Shown here: one piece after another, positions 28,401 through 38,557 of the stretch
Layout of the letters: every line of letters starts with the position of its first letter
Position numbering within the stretch: position 1 is the stretch's first letter
IMG/VR virus record: IMGVR_UViG_3300027816_004420
Location: 85,632-149,631 of that record
Source: a virus
Reading direction: 5' to 3' (one strand)
DNA: 64,000 bases
Notes under the pieces: generated by a model
Told to the model about the DNA's origin: nothing
The model's input: the letters and a program-made list of their open reading frames with translations, nothing else
The model's database searches: none
Program-made: the position numbers and the translations under genes

Positions 28401-31400
28401 GTAAAAACACTATTTATCGTTCCTTGAGGTATTTGACTTTGATTTGGTAATGCCTTGTTAAGCTTAGCCAATAGGTCATTCAAGAAATTACTTTGTAATA
28501 ATTCCTCAGAATTTAGTAAATCCTGTAGAGCGTTCTTGAACTGAGCGACGGTAGAATTTGGATTACTCAACTTATAAGTTGCATACATCTTTATTATAGG
28601 ACTCAGTATTGTAACGTTGGGTAAGGTAAATTCGATGTTGTTATCTATGAAGAAATCAGTTATGTAAGAACCATTCGAAGAATACTCAACACTCGGTATG
28701 GATGAGAATCCAACTTCAAGTTCCAAAGCTAACCAAGCATCAACATTTTGTGTCTTTGAAAGAGTCAATGTTGTTGACCCGCCTATACTCGGTAAAGAAC
28801 CTTGAACATATGGTTGAAATTGTATAGGGTCAGTAACCTCAGGTTGTCCACCATGTGAAAGGTAGGAATCCAAAGTTCTTCTCTTGTAATTTGAAGGATT
28901 TCCATATTTAAAAAGAACATCATATTCCATGAAGGCTCTGAGTGTGTTCTGAGAATTTGAATATTGTAAATTTATAACTTCGTTGAAATACTCTGTTTCA
29001 TTTGTTGCCGGAAGTTGTGGAATCACGGTAATCAAACTTTTGAATAAGGATTGGAAGTTTCTAAAATTAATATCACCTGATACTGAGGTTTCACCAATAC
29101 CAAGATTTGTTGGTGCTGTATCTGCATCAGTAATTGGCTTACAGAAGTTTAAAAACTCTTGTTCAAAACTATCTAATATTTTTTTATCGAAAACCGAAAA
29201 AATCTCTTCAATGTTCGAATACTCATTAGAATCTAATAATATGAATGGTGATTGTTCGTCAGTGTTAGGTAAAATTCTATTAACGTATTGTTCTGGAGTT
29301 GGTTTGACAACCGCTGAACCGTCAAAATACCCATAGTTAGGAGCCGACCACATTGTTCTTACAGAACCGTTGTAAACCGCACTATTATTATTTAAATTAA
29401 CAACTGTACTTGATTGATTATTTGTATTTACAATACACTCGTCTGATGTTTGGTTAACGGAAGAACCGAAGGATGGAACAACAAAATAAATTGTTTGTTT
29501 CGTCACACTATCAGTTCCACAATTTTCCTCAGTAGATGAAATCCCACCAGGGATTAGAACGGACCAAGTTGTAAGTCTCAGAACTTTATCTTCCTGTTGG
29601 GTTTGTATATTCGATTGAACGTAGTTGTAGACTTTCATACCACCTTTAATGGTGTTCTGAATTTCGGCATTTGTATAGTCTTTATATACATCATAACCTA
29701 TACAAAACTTATAAAAATCATTTATCACTTTAGGGTAAAATCCAACCTGTAGATTCACATTAGTTGTATCTGTTTTTTCCAAAGCAATTTCTCTATCAGC
29801 AGTTCCATATTTGAATGAATAAGTTTGACTTGGAGAGTTCTGTATTGGCGAAAAGTTTTGAACTTGATTAAAATTTGTCCACGCTGTTTGTAATATATCT
29901 GTATTCGATTGCTTGTAGACTTTGTATCTATGCCATATCGAACCAAATTTCAAAATCCAAGCATAGGGTAGTTTGTGAATTGCACCAAATTTTTTGAAAC
30001 ATGATGCAATATAATCTAAATCAGTTTGGGCACCATTGGCTTGTGTTTTATATTTTTCTCTCAAGGAAGCTAAAGGTAAAGAATTTATAAAAAGATAACC
30101 TGCTTGAACGTATGGATACGCTAAGCTCGCTCTTTGGTTCTGAACCCCATTCTGTATTGCATTAACAAAATATGGTGTGTTCAACATTGACGTAGTTGTC
30201 AATCTCGGAAACTCGTTTTCTAACGGGACATCTTCAGAAAAAGTTGGTGGGGTGTGAATATAGTAACCCTCGGTCGCCATGAAGTCAATCGGGGTTCTCG
30301 TTTGATAAAAAGAACTCAAACTAACATCATTGTCAGCCAAATCAGTAACTGTTGAATTAGGGTTGTCATTTTTTAGATATGAAAAATTTGTAACTGGTCT
30401 TTTTTCATTGACGTTATAAATGTTGTTGAAATTTGATATTATTTTTCTAGCGTCAAAAATTGTAAGAACTCGGTTGGTGTTATATACTTCATCCAAAGTT
30501 GACCCATCTCCGTTCGATAAATTTTTTATATTCCACTGAGGGTCCGTGAAAGGGATAGTATCTGTCACATTTGGTATGTTCGTTGAATTTGTTACCAAAC
30601 TTTCCAATGCTAAAGACTGTGCTGTGGATTGAGGTAGCTTACCCTGTTCATCTAAATTCAGAATTGCAAATGAATTTTCAGTCAAATTTCTCAAGTATGG
30701 TGTTACATAAAAATCCCTAATAAAATCTTGCCATGCTCTTCCAGTCCCTTGGTTTGATATGTTCTCCAAAAATGACAAATAATTACTTGAGTTAATTGCG
30801 TAATTCTTCAACTTCATTGTTATGTATGGAGAATTTAATCCTAAACTTTTAACAATATTGTTAACTTCTGTTTCTGTATTTAACTTAATTAACTCATCTA
30901 TTTGATTTTGATTAGCCCTAATGTAATTAGAGTATCTCGATGTTACCAATTGTCTTTCATAGATTTCATAGAAGAACTTAATCTCTTCTTTATTAGTGTA
31001 TGCAACCCCAACTGTTGGAAATTCAATTGCGTTAATGTTAATAAGATTTGTTTCTATTTGGTTGTCTAAAGGTGGCGGCGCTAATGGGGGATTAAATTTC
31101 ATGGTGAGACCTCTCATATATTCTTCCACAAATTGCACCTCTGGCCATTTAGAATAGTCCCAACCTCCCGTTAACTCAACAACAGTCGGGTCTGCAATAT
31201 ATTTGAGTTGGAATCTACCTTTTTTATCCTCCGGTGTTTCAACAAAAAACTGTGGCCATGGGTAAACAGGTATTTCAGCGTATTTTAAACCTGTTGAACT
31301 TTCAATCGCTTGTCTTGTTATTTTAATTTCATCAACGGTATCTGAACCAGGTGCTGACGATGGATTTTCTAGAATCGCCTTTTTTCTGACATCATCATAT

Positions 31401-33187
31401 TTTAAAGCCCAAGCCGAAGTGTGAACATCGTCTAAAAGTCTTATGAATGCCTCTGCTGATGCCATAAGAACTGCGATAATATTTCTAACTGTTGGTTTGA
31501 AGCCAATACCGTTTGTTCCACTCTCAATTTTTTCTAAGAGTTTCTTCGTAATTGAGTCTTCAAACTCTGAAAGTTTTTTATTTGCTTGGGTTTCAAGAAG
31601 TGCAATTATTTTGTCAAATCTGTTTTTACCCTCAAAAACAAAAAAAGGAGGTCTTACATCTTCTAATGTTGTTTGACCGTTTACATTTTTTGTTTCATAT
31701 ATTGGTGTTGTTAAGTTTTTTAGCTGGTCTTTCAATTGATTAATCTGCGTAGGATTCGGTTTCAAAATACCCGTTTGGATTTTTGTTGTTTCCTCCCAAT
31801 TAATCTGACTTTCTGTAGGTGCTGGTTTGATACTAATTGTAGAATATACAATCGGGTTAGTAATTTTAGATGGTCCGTCATCCCCTAAAGTTGGATTTTT
31901 TGAAAGTTGTAAATTATATTCTGTAATAATTTTCTGTAACTGTGATTCGGCCTCTAACTTAGCTTTCAAATCAATTTCTTTGAAGAAATACGCTCTCTCA
32001 CCTGTTTTTAGAATAACTGGGTTAGGGTTCAAGTATCTATTGAACCATGACGTTTGACCTCCCCTTACACCTTCAAAATAGTTTCTGAGTGAAGTTTTAT
32101 AGTTTCGAATGTTAGTCAAAGGCGCAACTTCAACAGGGTTAAACTGACTAGCAACGTTTTGTTCAAATAACTCAAGAGCGTTTACAAATTGTGGGAATGA
32201 ATACTCAGGGAAGTCAGGAGGTATCAAACCCTTGGATTTATATTCACTATAAACTTCTCGTATTTTTTGATACCCTCTCTCTGCAGTTATTTGGACAGTA
32301 TTCTCATTTTGTCTTCCGTCTGTGGCGGTAAGAAGTTTAGTTTGGGTTGCAGCATTTGTTTCCTGTGATTTCAGATTAGATTGTGGACCAACAGGGTTTG
32401 TTGTTACATTGAATTGTTGAGAATACATGTGCGGTGTCGCAATAAGATGTCCTACCGCAATCTCATTTAATATATTAAACTTATATCCTTTGAAATCTAA
32501 ATCAATTTGATAATTCCCACTAAACGTGTTGAACCTGGCATTAAAGGTTTCCAAATTCAATTGATATCTTATTGCTTGACCATAAAAACCTTTGAGTGTT
32601 AGATAAAATGGTGGATATGGTAAGTTAAAGAAAGCCGCATAGGGTGAGTTATTACCCAACTGAAATAAGGCTCTTCCTTGAATATCCTCCAAAGAAATTC
32701 TCACACTTGGTATGAAGGACATGTTTGTGTCGATAGTGATTTGTGTAATCCCCAACAAACCGTTATCCAACACATCAGATAAATCATTTGGTCTATCGAC
32801 TATATAAGCCTTAGTCCCATCTTTAGGAACAACAGTTCCCGTATACATTTGATTGACCCCTTTAAACTTTGTTGTGTTGTCTCCAGTAATCTCATCATAA
32901 TAACCTGTTCCTAAGAATGAATCTTTTGTCGGTTTTAAAAAATTCATTTTCGCTATTGAAACAATTCTTACTCTATCTTCGGGTGATGCCCCCACAGCAA
33001 GTTTTGTTCTTGGTAACACTTCGGCTTCCAAGTTAGCATACATAACTAAATTTTCGTGGTCGACTAATCTTTCTCTTATCTTTCCGAAAGCATCAATTGT
33101 TTTGTTTGGGTCGACTACGATAATGTTGTTATAATCAAACTCGACAAGGATATTCCCACTGTTGTCCGCTTGTACATTACCTGCCAT
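25499..33187 (-). CDS. Giant tail/baseplate structural protein with IPT/TIG domain
   Basis: A 2562-residue protein, the largest in the window. The N-terminal 250 residues are beta-rich (PSVRISLEDIQGRALFQLGN). The long middle is Asn/Tyr-rich and unrecognised. Around residues 2180-2266 lies an IPT/TIG immunoglobulin-like domain (ITTFAPTIGNSGTIVQIKGN, then the closing NIKVDTFYGTFTTVSTFNFD). A Pro linker (PTPPPPNPGQTCPPP) precedes it. More beta domains follow to the C-terminus. It is coupled to the gp53-like gene by an 11-base overlap and belongs to the tail operon running from the tape measure gene, so a baseplate hub or hub-proximal role is likely. No hydrolase motif is apparent, so it is not an obvious tail lysozyme. 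Confidence 0.6.
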   Translation of the reverse strand: MAGNVQADNSGNILVEFDYNNIIVVDPNKTIDAFGKIRERLVDHENLVMYANLEAEVLPRTKLAVGASPEDRVRIVSIAKMNFLKPTKDSFLGTGYYDEITGDNTTKFKGVNQMYTGTVVPKDGTKAYIVDRPNDLSDVLDNGLLGITQITIDTNMSFIPSVRISLEDIQGRALFQLGNNSPYAAFFNLPYPPFYLTLKGFYGQAIRYQLNLETFNARFNTFSGNYQIDLDFKGYKFNILNEIAVGHLIATPHMYSQQFNVTTNPVGPQSNLKSQETNAATQTKLLTATDGRQNENTVQITAERGYQKIREVYSEYKSKGLIPPDFPEYSFPQFVNALELFEQNVASQFNPVEVAPLTNIRNYKTSLRNYFEGVRGGQTSWFNRYLNPNPVILKTGERAYFFKEIDLKAKLEAESQLQKIITEYNLQLSKNPTLGDDGPSKITNPIVYSTISIKPAPTESQINWEETTKIQTGILKPNPTQINQLKDQLKNLTTPIYETKNVNGQTTLEDVRPPFFVFEGKNRFDKIIALLETQANKKLSEFEDSITKKLLEKIESGTNGIGFKPTVRNIIAVLMASAEAFIRLLDDVHTSAWALKYDDVRKKAILENPSSAPGSDTVDEIKITRQAIESSTGLKYAEIPVYPWPQFFVETPEDKKGRFQLKYIADPTVVELTGGWDYSKWPEVQFVEEYMRGLTMKFNPPLAPPPLDNQIETNLININAIEFPTVGVAYTNKEEIKFFYEIYERQLVTSRYSNYIRANQNQIDELIKLNTETEVNNIVKSLGLNSPYITMKLKNYAINSSNYLSFLENISNQGTGRAWQDFIRDFYVTPYLRNLTENSFAILNLDEQGKLPQSTAQSLALESLVTNSTNIPNVTDTIPFTDPQWNIKNLSNGDGSTLDEVYNTNRVLTIFDARKIISNFNNIYNVNEKRPVTNFSYLKNDNPNSTVTDLADNDVSLSSFYQTRTPIDFMATEGYYIHTPPTFSEDVPLENEFPRLTTTSMLNTPYFVNAIQNGVQNQRASLAYPYVQAGYLFINSLPLASLREKYKTQANGAQTDLDYIASCFKKFGAIHKLPYAWILKFGSIWHRYKVYKQSNTDILQTAWTNFNQVQNFSPIQNSPSQTYSFKYGTADREIALEKTDTTNVNLQVGFYPKVINDFYKFCIGYDVYKDYTNAEIQNTIKGGMKVYNYVQSNIQTQQEDKVLRLTTWSVLIPGGISSTEENCGTDSVTKQTIYFVVPSFGSSVNQTSDECIVNTNNQSSTVVNLNNNSAVYNGSVRTMWSAPNYGYFDGSAVVKPTPEQYVNRILPNTDEQSPFILLDSNEYSNIEEIFSVFDKKILDSFEQEFLNFCKPITDADTAPTNLGIGETSVSGDINFRNFQSLFKSLITVIPQLPATNETEYFNEVINLQYSNSQNTLRAFMEYDVLFKYGNPSNYKRRTLDSYLSHGGQPEVTDPIQFQPYVQGSLPSIGGSTTLTLSKTQNVDAWLALELEVGFSSIPSVEYSSNGSYITDFFIDNNIEFTLPNVTILSPIIKMYATYKLSNPNSTVAQFKNALQDLLNSEELLQSNFLNDLLAKLNKALPNQSQIPQGTINSVFTGQQSKVENWEVFKALNDKWIAGGDYKTKTLFEDILFLDRASRNIGQTVLLDIFELKNMIGRNSLNNAMSIFTLISGILIKNNFTVMNLPAYVNFYNIQDVDGTTIPQPEGSLEFANNMWGTFLNVDYRNSSPKMVCTYVGKPSQYLDLPKGNFRFRDDGFEMRRASENPLIENQEGKKDWATSNKCVGFNVDIGNRNQNIFYSFQVEQASGVATSESINTQLNIVNQSTGRNVATQNVSLYNLYKQRSYKCSVVCLGNAIIQPTMYFNLRHVPMFNGPYLIDSINHSIQPGNFQTTFTGIRQGIYDLPAIDSFLQSINQNLLTRLEAILKIKKDVPKPIANTQQQKTDEVVQVSNNTLDAQNSCTSKVDVITYQGYEVQSGTVTELTPQKFKEALEREIPGSDNTLLRFYIYAISYVNSFVKSSNTDAGKFVGYNHNFSLLSLDKNFQPIQTTNLYFNKKYCCVNVTSSGSSNSLPIAAFNSLKEYIGFMRSRLENNLERIRQLKLTKYYVCYWPKESVAENYYELNAESEFSTVIGTMQEAYVSAVQLGIIPKELAEKNDKEAKEIQKDTTVPTPPPPNPGQTCPPPIITTFAPTIGNSGTIVQIKGNCLDSTIAVFINGVQVEPRNITIVNPQTIRVVVPEVGTTVSTGNIKVDTFYGTFTTVSTFNFDPSISPSAASSPGSYVNNASNVTAAASGVITNPQQTGPNPLEIITQTKNTIGGDELLVVKISPNSGTWEMDDQPVMSYTLYTIKKGPNNSITRTVESRQNTRLVGFVSQDKQTFTCSRAALISAEFQGELEDYEGDEIEITTQIKILANNTSTQETVRQNYNFLIYVPPATPSTQTPPGSLVIVSNTNSGELPNFSGPDIYNIKKPTGGYVTLQFSCPNLIQKGEFELVLIPEIEIQSIVITNNPGTKYTNLVETSAKGRFQASVRYKSSSYTHIFPNTSDPVPINAGATSPPFTL

Positions 33188-33500
33188 AATAAAAGAATTG
33201 GTTGTCTATTGCCGCTTTATAATCTTGTAATGATGGTATCAATGGAAATGGAATACTCAAAATTGCACCATCGAAAATATTATTTTCTAAACCCCCAAAC
33301 TGAGGGTTGGCTTGTAATATCAACCAACCAAAAAATGGTGAGTTGTAATATTCTTGTGAGACTCTATCTAACCTACTTCTACCAACTTTATAAATGTAAG
33401 CCTTATCGGTTGGTTTTGAAGGCAATTGAACATAAGGGACAACTGTTTGTTCTCCATTAATGATAAATTGACTATATCTATTCCAATATGGATACGCCAT
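33177..33500 (-). CDS. Small baseplate protein, gp53/LysM-like
   Basis: A 107-residue protein. The core reads YKVGRSRLDRVSQEYYNSPF followed by GWLILQANPQ and GAILSIPFPL. This is the 'start-up, short helix, aromatic, Asn, I..G..L.IP' pattern shared by LysM-like tail proteins and the T4 gp53 baseplate wedge family, in which gp53 clamps neighbouring wedges. It is shorter than T4 gp53 (196 residues). The start overlaps the stop of the OmpA-domain gene and its end overlaps the 2562-residue gene, so all three are translationally coupled. LysM-like tail protein X is the main alternative. Confidence 0.55.
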   Translation of the reverse strand: MAYPYWNRYSQFIINGEQTVVPYVQLPSKPTDKAYIYKVGRSRLDRVSQEYYNSPFFGWLILQANPQFGGLENNIFDGAILSIPFPLIPSLQDYKAAIDNQFFYYGR

Positions 33501-36500
33501 TAGTTAAGTTTTGCTTTAGATATTAATGCCCCTGAAATGTCATCATTCCAAGTGGCTTGGTCGTTCGAGCTGTTTGTTTGTGCAGCCAAACTTTTAATCC
33601 AAGATTTTTCAAGGTCGAACAAACTTGGGTCAGGAAACACGTTTTCCGTTGAAAATCCAAGGATTCTATTCTTTTTGGGGAATGGTGTATAGATTAAGAA
33701 ATCTTTCAACTCATTCTTAGCCACACTATCCAAGAATCCTTTAGTTATGTTATTTTCCTCAATATATAAAGGTTTGGATTTTACAATCCAAAAGTCGTCA
33801 AAAATCTTACTAACGTCGGCTGTTGAATCTCCTATGAGTGCAGTGTTATTAATAACGTCTCCGATAATTGATTGTTTGAATGTTTGATATTTCTTGTCAT
33901 CCAAAATGTCATCAGAGAATATCATATATTGTCTTTTGAAATTACCGTTTGTGAACTCATCCTTTTTTGAAAAAGGTTCAAACACTACGTCGGTTGAAGG
34001 TGCTCCGTCTGCAATTCCATTCTCAGTTTTATAAACCATAACACCATCATAAGTTAAATTGTCTTGAGAATAAACAAAAGAATTTGTCGCCCAAATAATA
34101 TCATTAAATTCTGAAATATTATCTCTCACTTTTTGTAAATCAATCACCAACTCATCCAAGGTATCAGTTGCAGAAGTGGATGAAACATCTACTTCAGATA
34201 ATCCTGATATTTCATAAACCGTCACATCACCTTTCGCTGATTGGAATCCATCGAAAGCAAAACCAGTCGTATAATCATAAGTAATTATGTTGGCTCTTGA
34301 CCAACTTTGAATATATTGTGTCTCCAGTGTAACCAACTCTTGTGTTATTTGGGTTACGGCATTTTGGAAAACACCCCTCTTGTTTTTAATAACATTTGAA
34401 TAGTTTGTCTTAATTGCATTTATTACTCTTGGAGTCAGATTTTTTGTGGTATCTGAAATGAAGTTGATAAATTGGTCATCATCATTTGTAATGTCTTCCT
34501 CCAAATTAGCAAATATCTGATTGAATCTGTTCTCAACATTATTTGGTTTTCCAAAAATGTATATTGATACTGGTGCGGTATCCACAGATGTTCCTCCGTA
34601 TGTATAATTTCTCTCAGCCATCCATTGTTGCCTTACCGCGTTATTATACTGAGATGTGATTGTAATTTGTTTGTTAACAACATTTTGAAAATAAGTTTGA
34701 GTTTGATTGACAAAATTTACCATGAAATCAGAATATGAAATAGTTCCGTTTTCACCAAAAGGTTGATTCGTTCTGTTTAGAATACTACCGATTGTTTGGT
34801 TATTATTTTGTCCATTATTTGGTGCCGCTTGATTAGCTGCAGGTGGTTTTGGTGGAACCGCCATTGCCAGAAACTCGTCATCTAAGACTTTCAAGAAATC
34901 CTCTTGTGCTGTAACATCGGCTCTGTCATCATATATCTCAGTATTCGCATAATAATTGAATGTCAAAGCGTTTTGTAATCTATCAACAGATTCTTTTAGA
35001 CCGCTACCCCCAACGAACTTGAAATTCAAACTAACATTTGCAATCATTGGTTGAACCCCTATACCCTCAGGATTTATGTCCAACTCCTCATATTGTAATG
35101 ATAAACTCTCAGGTATGATTTTGGTATTATAAAAATCACCAATTCTCAAAACTAAAACTGGAGGTGCTCCAAATGTTGTGTTTACAGCATTGTTGTATTG
35201 TAACACAGGTGAACCATTGACTTCTTTGATTGTAGGAATTGTGTCACCAGGTCTCATACACTGTTGTAAGAATGTTAACCTCGAGTTTAATCCCTCTGGT
35301 GTCATTGAGTGGAATGCCGGTGTGAAGAACTTTAGTTTGTCTTTTAGGTTGTCAAAAACCATAGGTGTTTCTGCCTTTATTGTCTCAAAGTAATCACACT
35401 CAGATAGAAGGGACCTAATAACCCTTTTAGTAATGTTATCTCTTCTTCTCCATTCTCTTGAAATCTCCTCTGTCTCAGTTGTTGTTACAACTGTATTAGA
35501 CACTAATACATCGGTATATTGAGGTGTGGGAACTGGTTCAGGGGTGTTGTCGGTGGTATTATCTATGATATTATAGATATAAGCCCTCCTACAGGCCATT
35601 GCTCCTGGTGTGAAAACATCTTTAGCTTGAACTTGTATATCTCCACCCACAACGCTACTATCGGTGTCAGTGCAATTATATGAGTTTCCCAAATTTTTAA
35701 CAGATAAATCATATGGTTCAGGTCCTTCAAACTTTCTTGGTTGAGAAATGAAAGATTCTCCAAACCCTTTACCAGCTTGAACTAATAATCTCCCTTCACT
35801 AACGTATTGGGACAATTTAGGGTTTTTATTGAAAAATAATTGAGCAGACTCAATTCTTCTTTTTGATAACTCTACGTTATAACTTTGTGTTTGTGGTGCG
35901 GAACAACTTGAGTCAATTACGATTGTAATAGACCCTTTAGTTTGTTTTAATTTTGCAACTAAATCATCAATTAGTTTTTGAGCAACTTTAAAGTTAGTAT
36001 CTACAACAACATCGAAAAAACTTTTTGTATCTGCACTTGTGTCATACTTTGCACGTTGACCATCATATATCAGTTTCTGCTGGTCATATCCTGTAACGTC
36101 CCCTTTTTTTGGATAATCATTTGCGAAATACAAACCAACATCTTTATATTTTAATAGTTCACTTTCAGTGGGTCCAGGTTGACTGATGTCTTGACCTTGT
36201 CCACCATCAACCCCTGTTTGAATCTCAAGTTTAGACCATTCAATTTGTTCTCTTGTCAACTTCTTTGAGGTAATAGCTTCTTGTAATTGATACAAGTCAT
36301 TCGGATTGATTGTGTAATACTTCTTAGCTAATTCATATAAATCGTATTTCCTACATCCCGCAAAGAATGAATCTATAATACTATTAACTCTTGTTCTATT
36401 GGTTTCATTTGCAAGAACCTTGTTGACTATAACATTCAAAACTGAAGGATGGTCAACAACTATCTTCCAAGCCAAAGTCCCACCTCTACTTGTTGACTTA

Positions 36501-38521
36501 TATGTATATATTGGCTCTGGTCTACCAAGGAACTCACTAGTGTTCCATGACGCAGATACGTTTTCATTAAAGGTAAGTCCATAAGGTGGGAACCACATAA
36601 CCCTTCCTCCATTAGGTCCTCTCTCACAAACAGGTAAATCAGAGACTGATGCTCCTGGTGTAGAAGAGGTTCTCCAAGCAAGATTTTCCAATGAGAACAT
36701 GTATTTTTTTGCAAATGCGGTATTTGTAGTTCCTATTAAATTTGTAGAACTTTGACCACCTTCTTGTTTGTTTGGAGCAATGTTCAAATTATATGTGTTA
36801 TCTAAAACTGAATCTACAAATCTTCTTCCATTAATTGTTATACCATCTACCTTTTGTAAATCATTATATTGAAGATATGGAGTATCCTTAGCAAAAACTC
36901 TACAATATTCTGTTCCAACTTCCTGTCCTACAGCCCCTTCGTATCTATAAACTCTAGAACCCTTTGTCATTTCTTTATATCCGTCGTTGAAAACTTTGGA
37001 TACTTGGTCTATGGCATTACCTACGTGTTGTAATCTTTTTCCTCCTTGTGGTTGACTGTCTATTAATCTTTGAGTGTCATCAAGAATTGAACCCTCTCTA
37101 AATCTTCTTTCAGTTGATTCTGTTGAGTTATAGGATGATGGTCTGAAATCTTCATCTTCTCTTGTCACCTCCCCACCAAGACCCACTCTCTTACCAGCAT
37201 TTCCCTTGTATTTCGGTGAAACCCAAGTAAACCCACCTTCGATACCACCACCGTCACTATACGTTGGTCCATTAGCACCTAATTTTACATCTTGACTAGG
37301 TCCTTCATAAAGTTGAGCTAACTCAGTTGGTCCAAAAACAGGAGATTGTTGGACTACCCCAAACTCATTTACGGGTAATGCACCCGCAGGAGAAAAGACT
37401 TGTGATGGTTCTGATGTTCTTGAACCAACATAATAGTTACTATTGTCTGATAAACCACCAACAATTGCACCAGCGGCTCTGTCCAAGAAAGTTCTTTCGT
37501 AGTTCGGTTTGAATTTGTTAAAATCGATGTTGGCGAAAAGTCTAGACTTTTGTCCTCCACCTGTGTTATTAAGGAAGAGTTGAGAACCTGATTGAGGGGC
37601 ACCTAAAAGTCTATTGAAAAAGTTTCCAACAGCACTTCTTCTAAATGCATTCTGTAGTTGTTGTATTGTTGTTGGCTGTCCTGAATTTATTGATGGGTCC
37701 CAATAAGAACCTGGGATTGGGGATACAGGTAATATACTTCCAGCAAGTCTGAGCGCAAAATCTGTTGCGGCTAATATTGGGTTACTTGGGGTTGTAATAG
37801 TCCAGTTTGGTTCCAACAATGGAACTCTTCCTGTTATTAAATTCAAAACATCGTTCCCGCTGTCAACATTGAATAGATTTACTCTACCTAATGTATTTTG
37901 TCTTATTTGTGCAGCAATTCTTTCCTCAAAAGATTTCCTCAAGGTTTGAGCTCCCAACTTGGCAATGAAGGAATCTTGACTCAATAACCCATTACTACCC
38001 AGTGGGTCTTTGGTTAATAGAATAGTAACAGGTCCATATAATGAAGGGACGAATGTTGTCGGGTAGGGTTGATTATTATATAATCTTGTTCCACCTATAA
38101 CAAAATTAGGTTCAGTAATATATTCCCCACTGTCTAACAGAGCTTCAGAACCATTTGAATATGCGTTAACCGTTTTCCATCTCAACGATTCAGGTTCGGC
38201 CTGACCAAGTAATCTTGCATCTTGTTGACCTGGTCCATATTCTCCTTGATTTGACTTCGTATTAAGTAATCCTGTCGGGTCTGGTGCTTGTTTATATCCA
38301 CCGTCTGACCCCCATTGGTTGAGAGGGTAGAGTCTGTTAGCAAAACTAGGTTCATCAATAAGTTGGTCTGGACTGTCTTGAACAGAAGAATCGCTTTGGA
38401 TATATTCCGTGTCTATCGGTTGTGACGGTCTATTAGGAGCCTTAGCATATGGTGTAAGGTTCCTTGTGAGTAACTTTTTTCTGAATCCTGAGGAAGATGA
38501 AAATTCTAATAAACTCGCCAT
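33500..38521 (-). CDS. Large tail/baseplate protein with OmpA-like peptidoglycan-binding domain
   Basis: A 1673-residue protein. The ATG at 38521 is used; an in-frame TTG lies just upstream. Residues of about 845-960 resemble an OmpA C-terminal domain: a strand (SITIVIDSSCS), then NVELSKRRIESAQLFF, then a G-x-G strand region (VQAGKGFGES) and a closing CRRAYIYNI. Such domains bind the diaminopimelate peptide of peptidoglycan in cell-envelope proteins. The N-terminal 500 residues are Gly/Pro/Gln-rich and probably extended; the C-terminal part is alpha/beta. It follows the tape measure gene and is coupled to gp53-like, so it probably belongs to the hub or tube-baseplate junction, where peptidoglycan contact during penetration would make sense. 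Confidence 0.6.
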   Translation of the reverse strand: MASLLEFSSSSGFRKKLLTRNLTPYAKAPNRPSQPIDTEYIQSDSSVQDSPDQLIDEPSFANRLYPLNQWGSDGGYKQAPDPTGLLNTKSNQGEYGPGQQDARLLGQAEPESLRWKTVNAYSNGSEALLDSGEYITEPNFVIGGTRLYNNQPYPTTFVPSLYGPVTILLTKDPLGSNGLLSQDSFIAKLGAQTLRKSFEERIAAQIRQNTLGRVNLFNVDSGNDVLNLITGRVPLLEPNWTITTPSNPILAATDFALRLAGSILPVSPIPGSYWDPSINSGQPTTIQQLQNAFRRSAVGNFFNRLLGAPQSGSQLFLNNTGGGQKSRLFANIDFNKFKPNYERTFLDRAAGAIVGGLSDNSNYYVGSRTSEPSQVFSPAGALPVNEFGVVQQSPVFGPTELAQLYEGPSQDVKLGANGPTYSDGGGIEGGFTWVSPKYKGNAGKRVGLGGEVTREDEDFRPSSYNSTESTERRFREGSILDDTQRLIDSQPQGGKRLQHVGNAIDQVSKVFNDGYKEMTKGSRVYRYEGAVGQEVGTEYCRVFAKDTPYLQYNDLQKVDGITINGRRFVDSVLDNTYNLNIAPNKQEGGQSSTNLIGTTNTAFAKKYMFSLENLAWRTSSTPGASVSDLPVCERGPNGGRVMWFPPYGLTFNENVSASWNTSEFLGRPEPIYTYKSTSRGGTLAWKIVVDHPSVLNVIVNKVLANETNRTRVNSIIDSFFAGCRKYDLYELAKKYYTINPNDLYQLQEAITSKKLTREQIEWSKLEIQTGVDGGQGQDISQPGPTESELLKYKDVGLYFANDYPKKGDVTGYDQQKLIYDGQRAKYDTSADTKSFFDVVVDTNFKVAQKLIDDLVAKLKQTKGSITIVIDSSCSAPQTQSYNVELSKRRIESAQLFFNKNPKLSQYVSEGRLLVQAGKGFGESFISQPRKFEGPEPYDLSVKNLGNSYNCTDTDSSVVGGDIQVQAKDVFTPGAMACRRAYIYNIIDNTTDNTPEPVPTPQYTDVLVSNTVVTTTETEEISREWRRRDNITKRVIRSLLSECDYFETIKAETPMVFDNLKDKLKFFTPAFHSMTPEGLNSRLTFLQQCMRPGDTIPTIKEVNGSPVLQYNNAVNTTFGAPPVLVLRIGDFYNTKIIPESLSLQYEELDINPEGIGVQPMIANVSLNFKFVGGSGLKESVDRLQNALTFNYYANTEIYDDRADVTAQEDFLKVLDDEFLAMAVPPKPPAANQAAPNNGQNNNQTIGSILNRTNQPFGENGTISYSDFMVNFVNQTQTYFQNVVNKQITITSQYNNAVRQQWMAERNYTYGGTSVDTAPVSIYIFGKPNNVENRFNQIFANLEEDITNDDDQFINFISDTTKNLTPRVINAIKTNYSNVIKNKRGVFQNAVTQITQELVTLETQYIQSWSRANIITYDYTTGFAFDGFQSAKGDVTVYEISGLSEVDVSSTSATDTLDELVIDLQKVRDNISEFNDIIWATNSFVYSQDNLTYDGVMVYKTENGIADGAPSTDVVFEPFSKKDEFTNGNFKRQYMIFSDDILDDKKYQTFKQSIIGDVINNTALIGDSTADVSKIFDDFWIVKSKPLYIEENNITKGFLDSVAKNELKDFLIYTPFPKKNRILGFSTENVFPDPSLFDLEKSWIKSLAAQTNSSNDQATWNDDISGALISKAKLN

Positions 38522-38533
38522 CAATTATTTTTC

Positions 38534-38541
38534 TATAAATA
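38534..38541 (-). promoter_or_regulatory. TATTTATA motif, candidate late promoter
   Basis: TATTTATA on the coding strand ends 12 bases before the ATG at 38521. The flanks (TATTTATAGAAAAATAATT) are nearly identical to those before the gene at 5517. Confidence 0.5.
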
Positions 38542-38557
38542 GGTTATATAGTATTTT

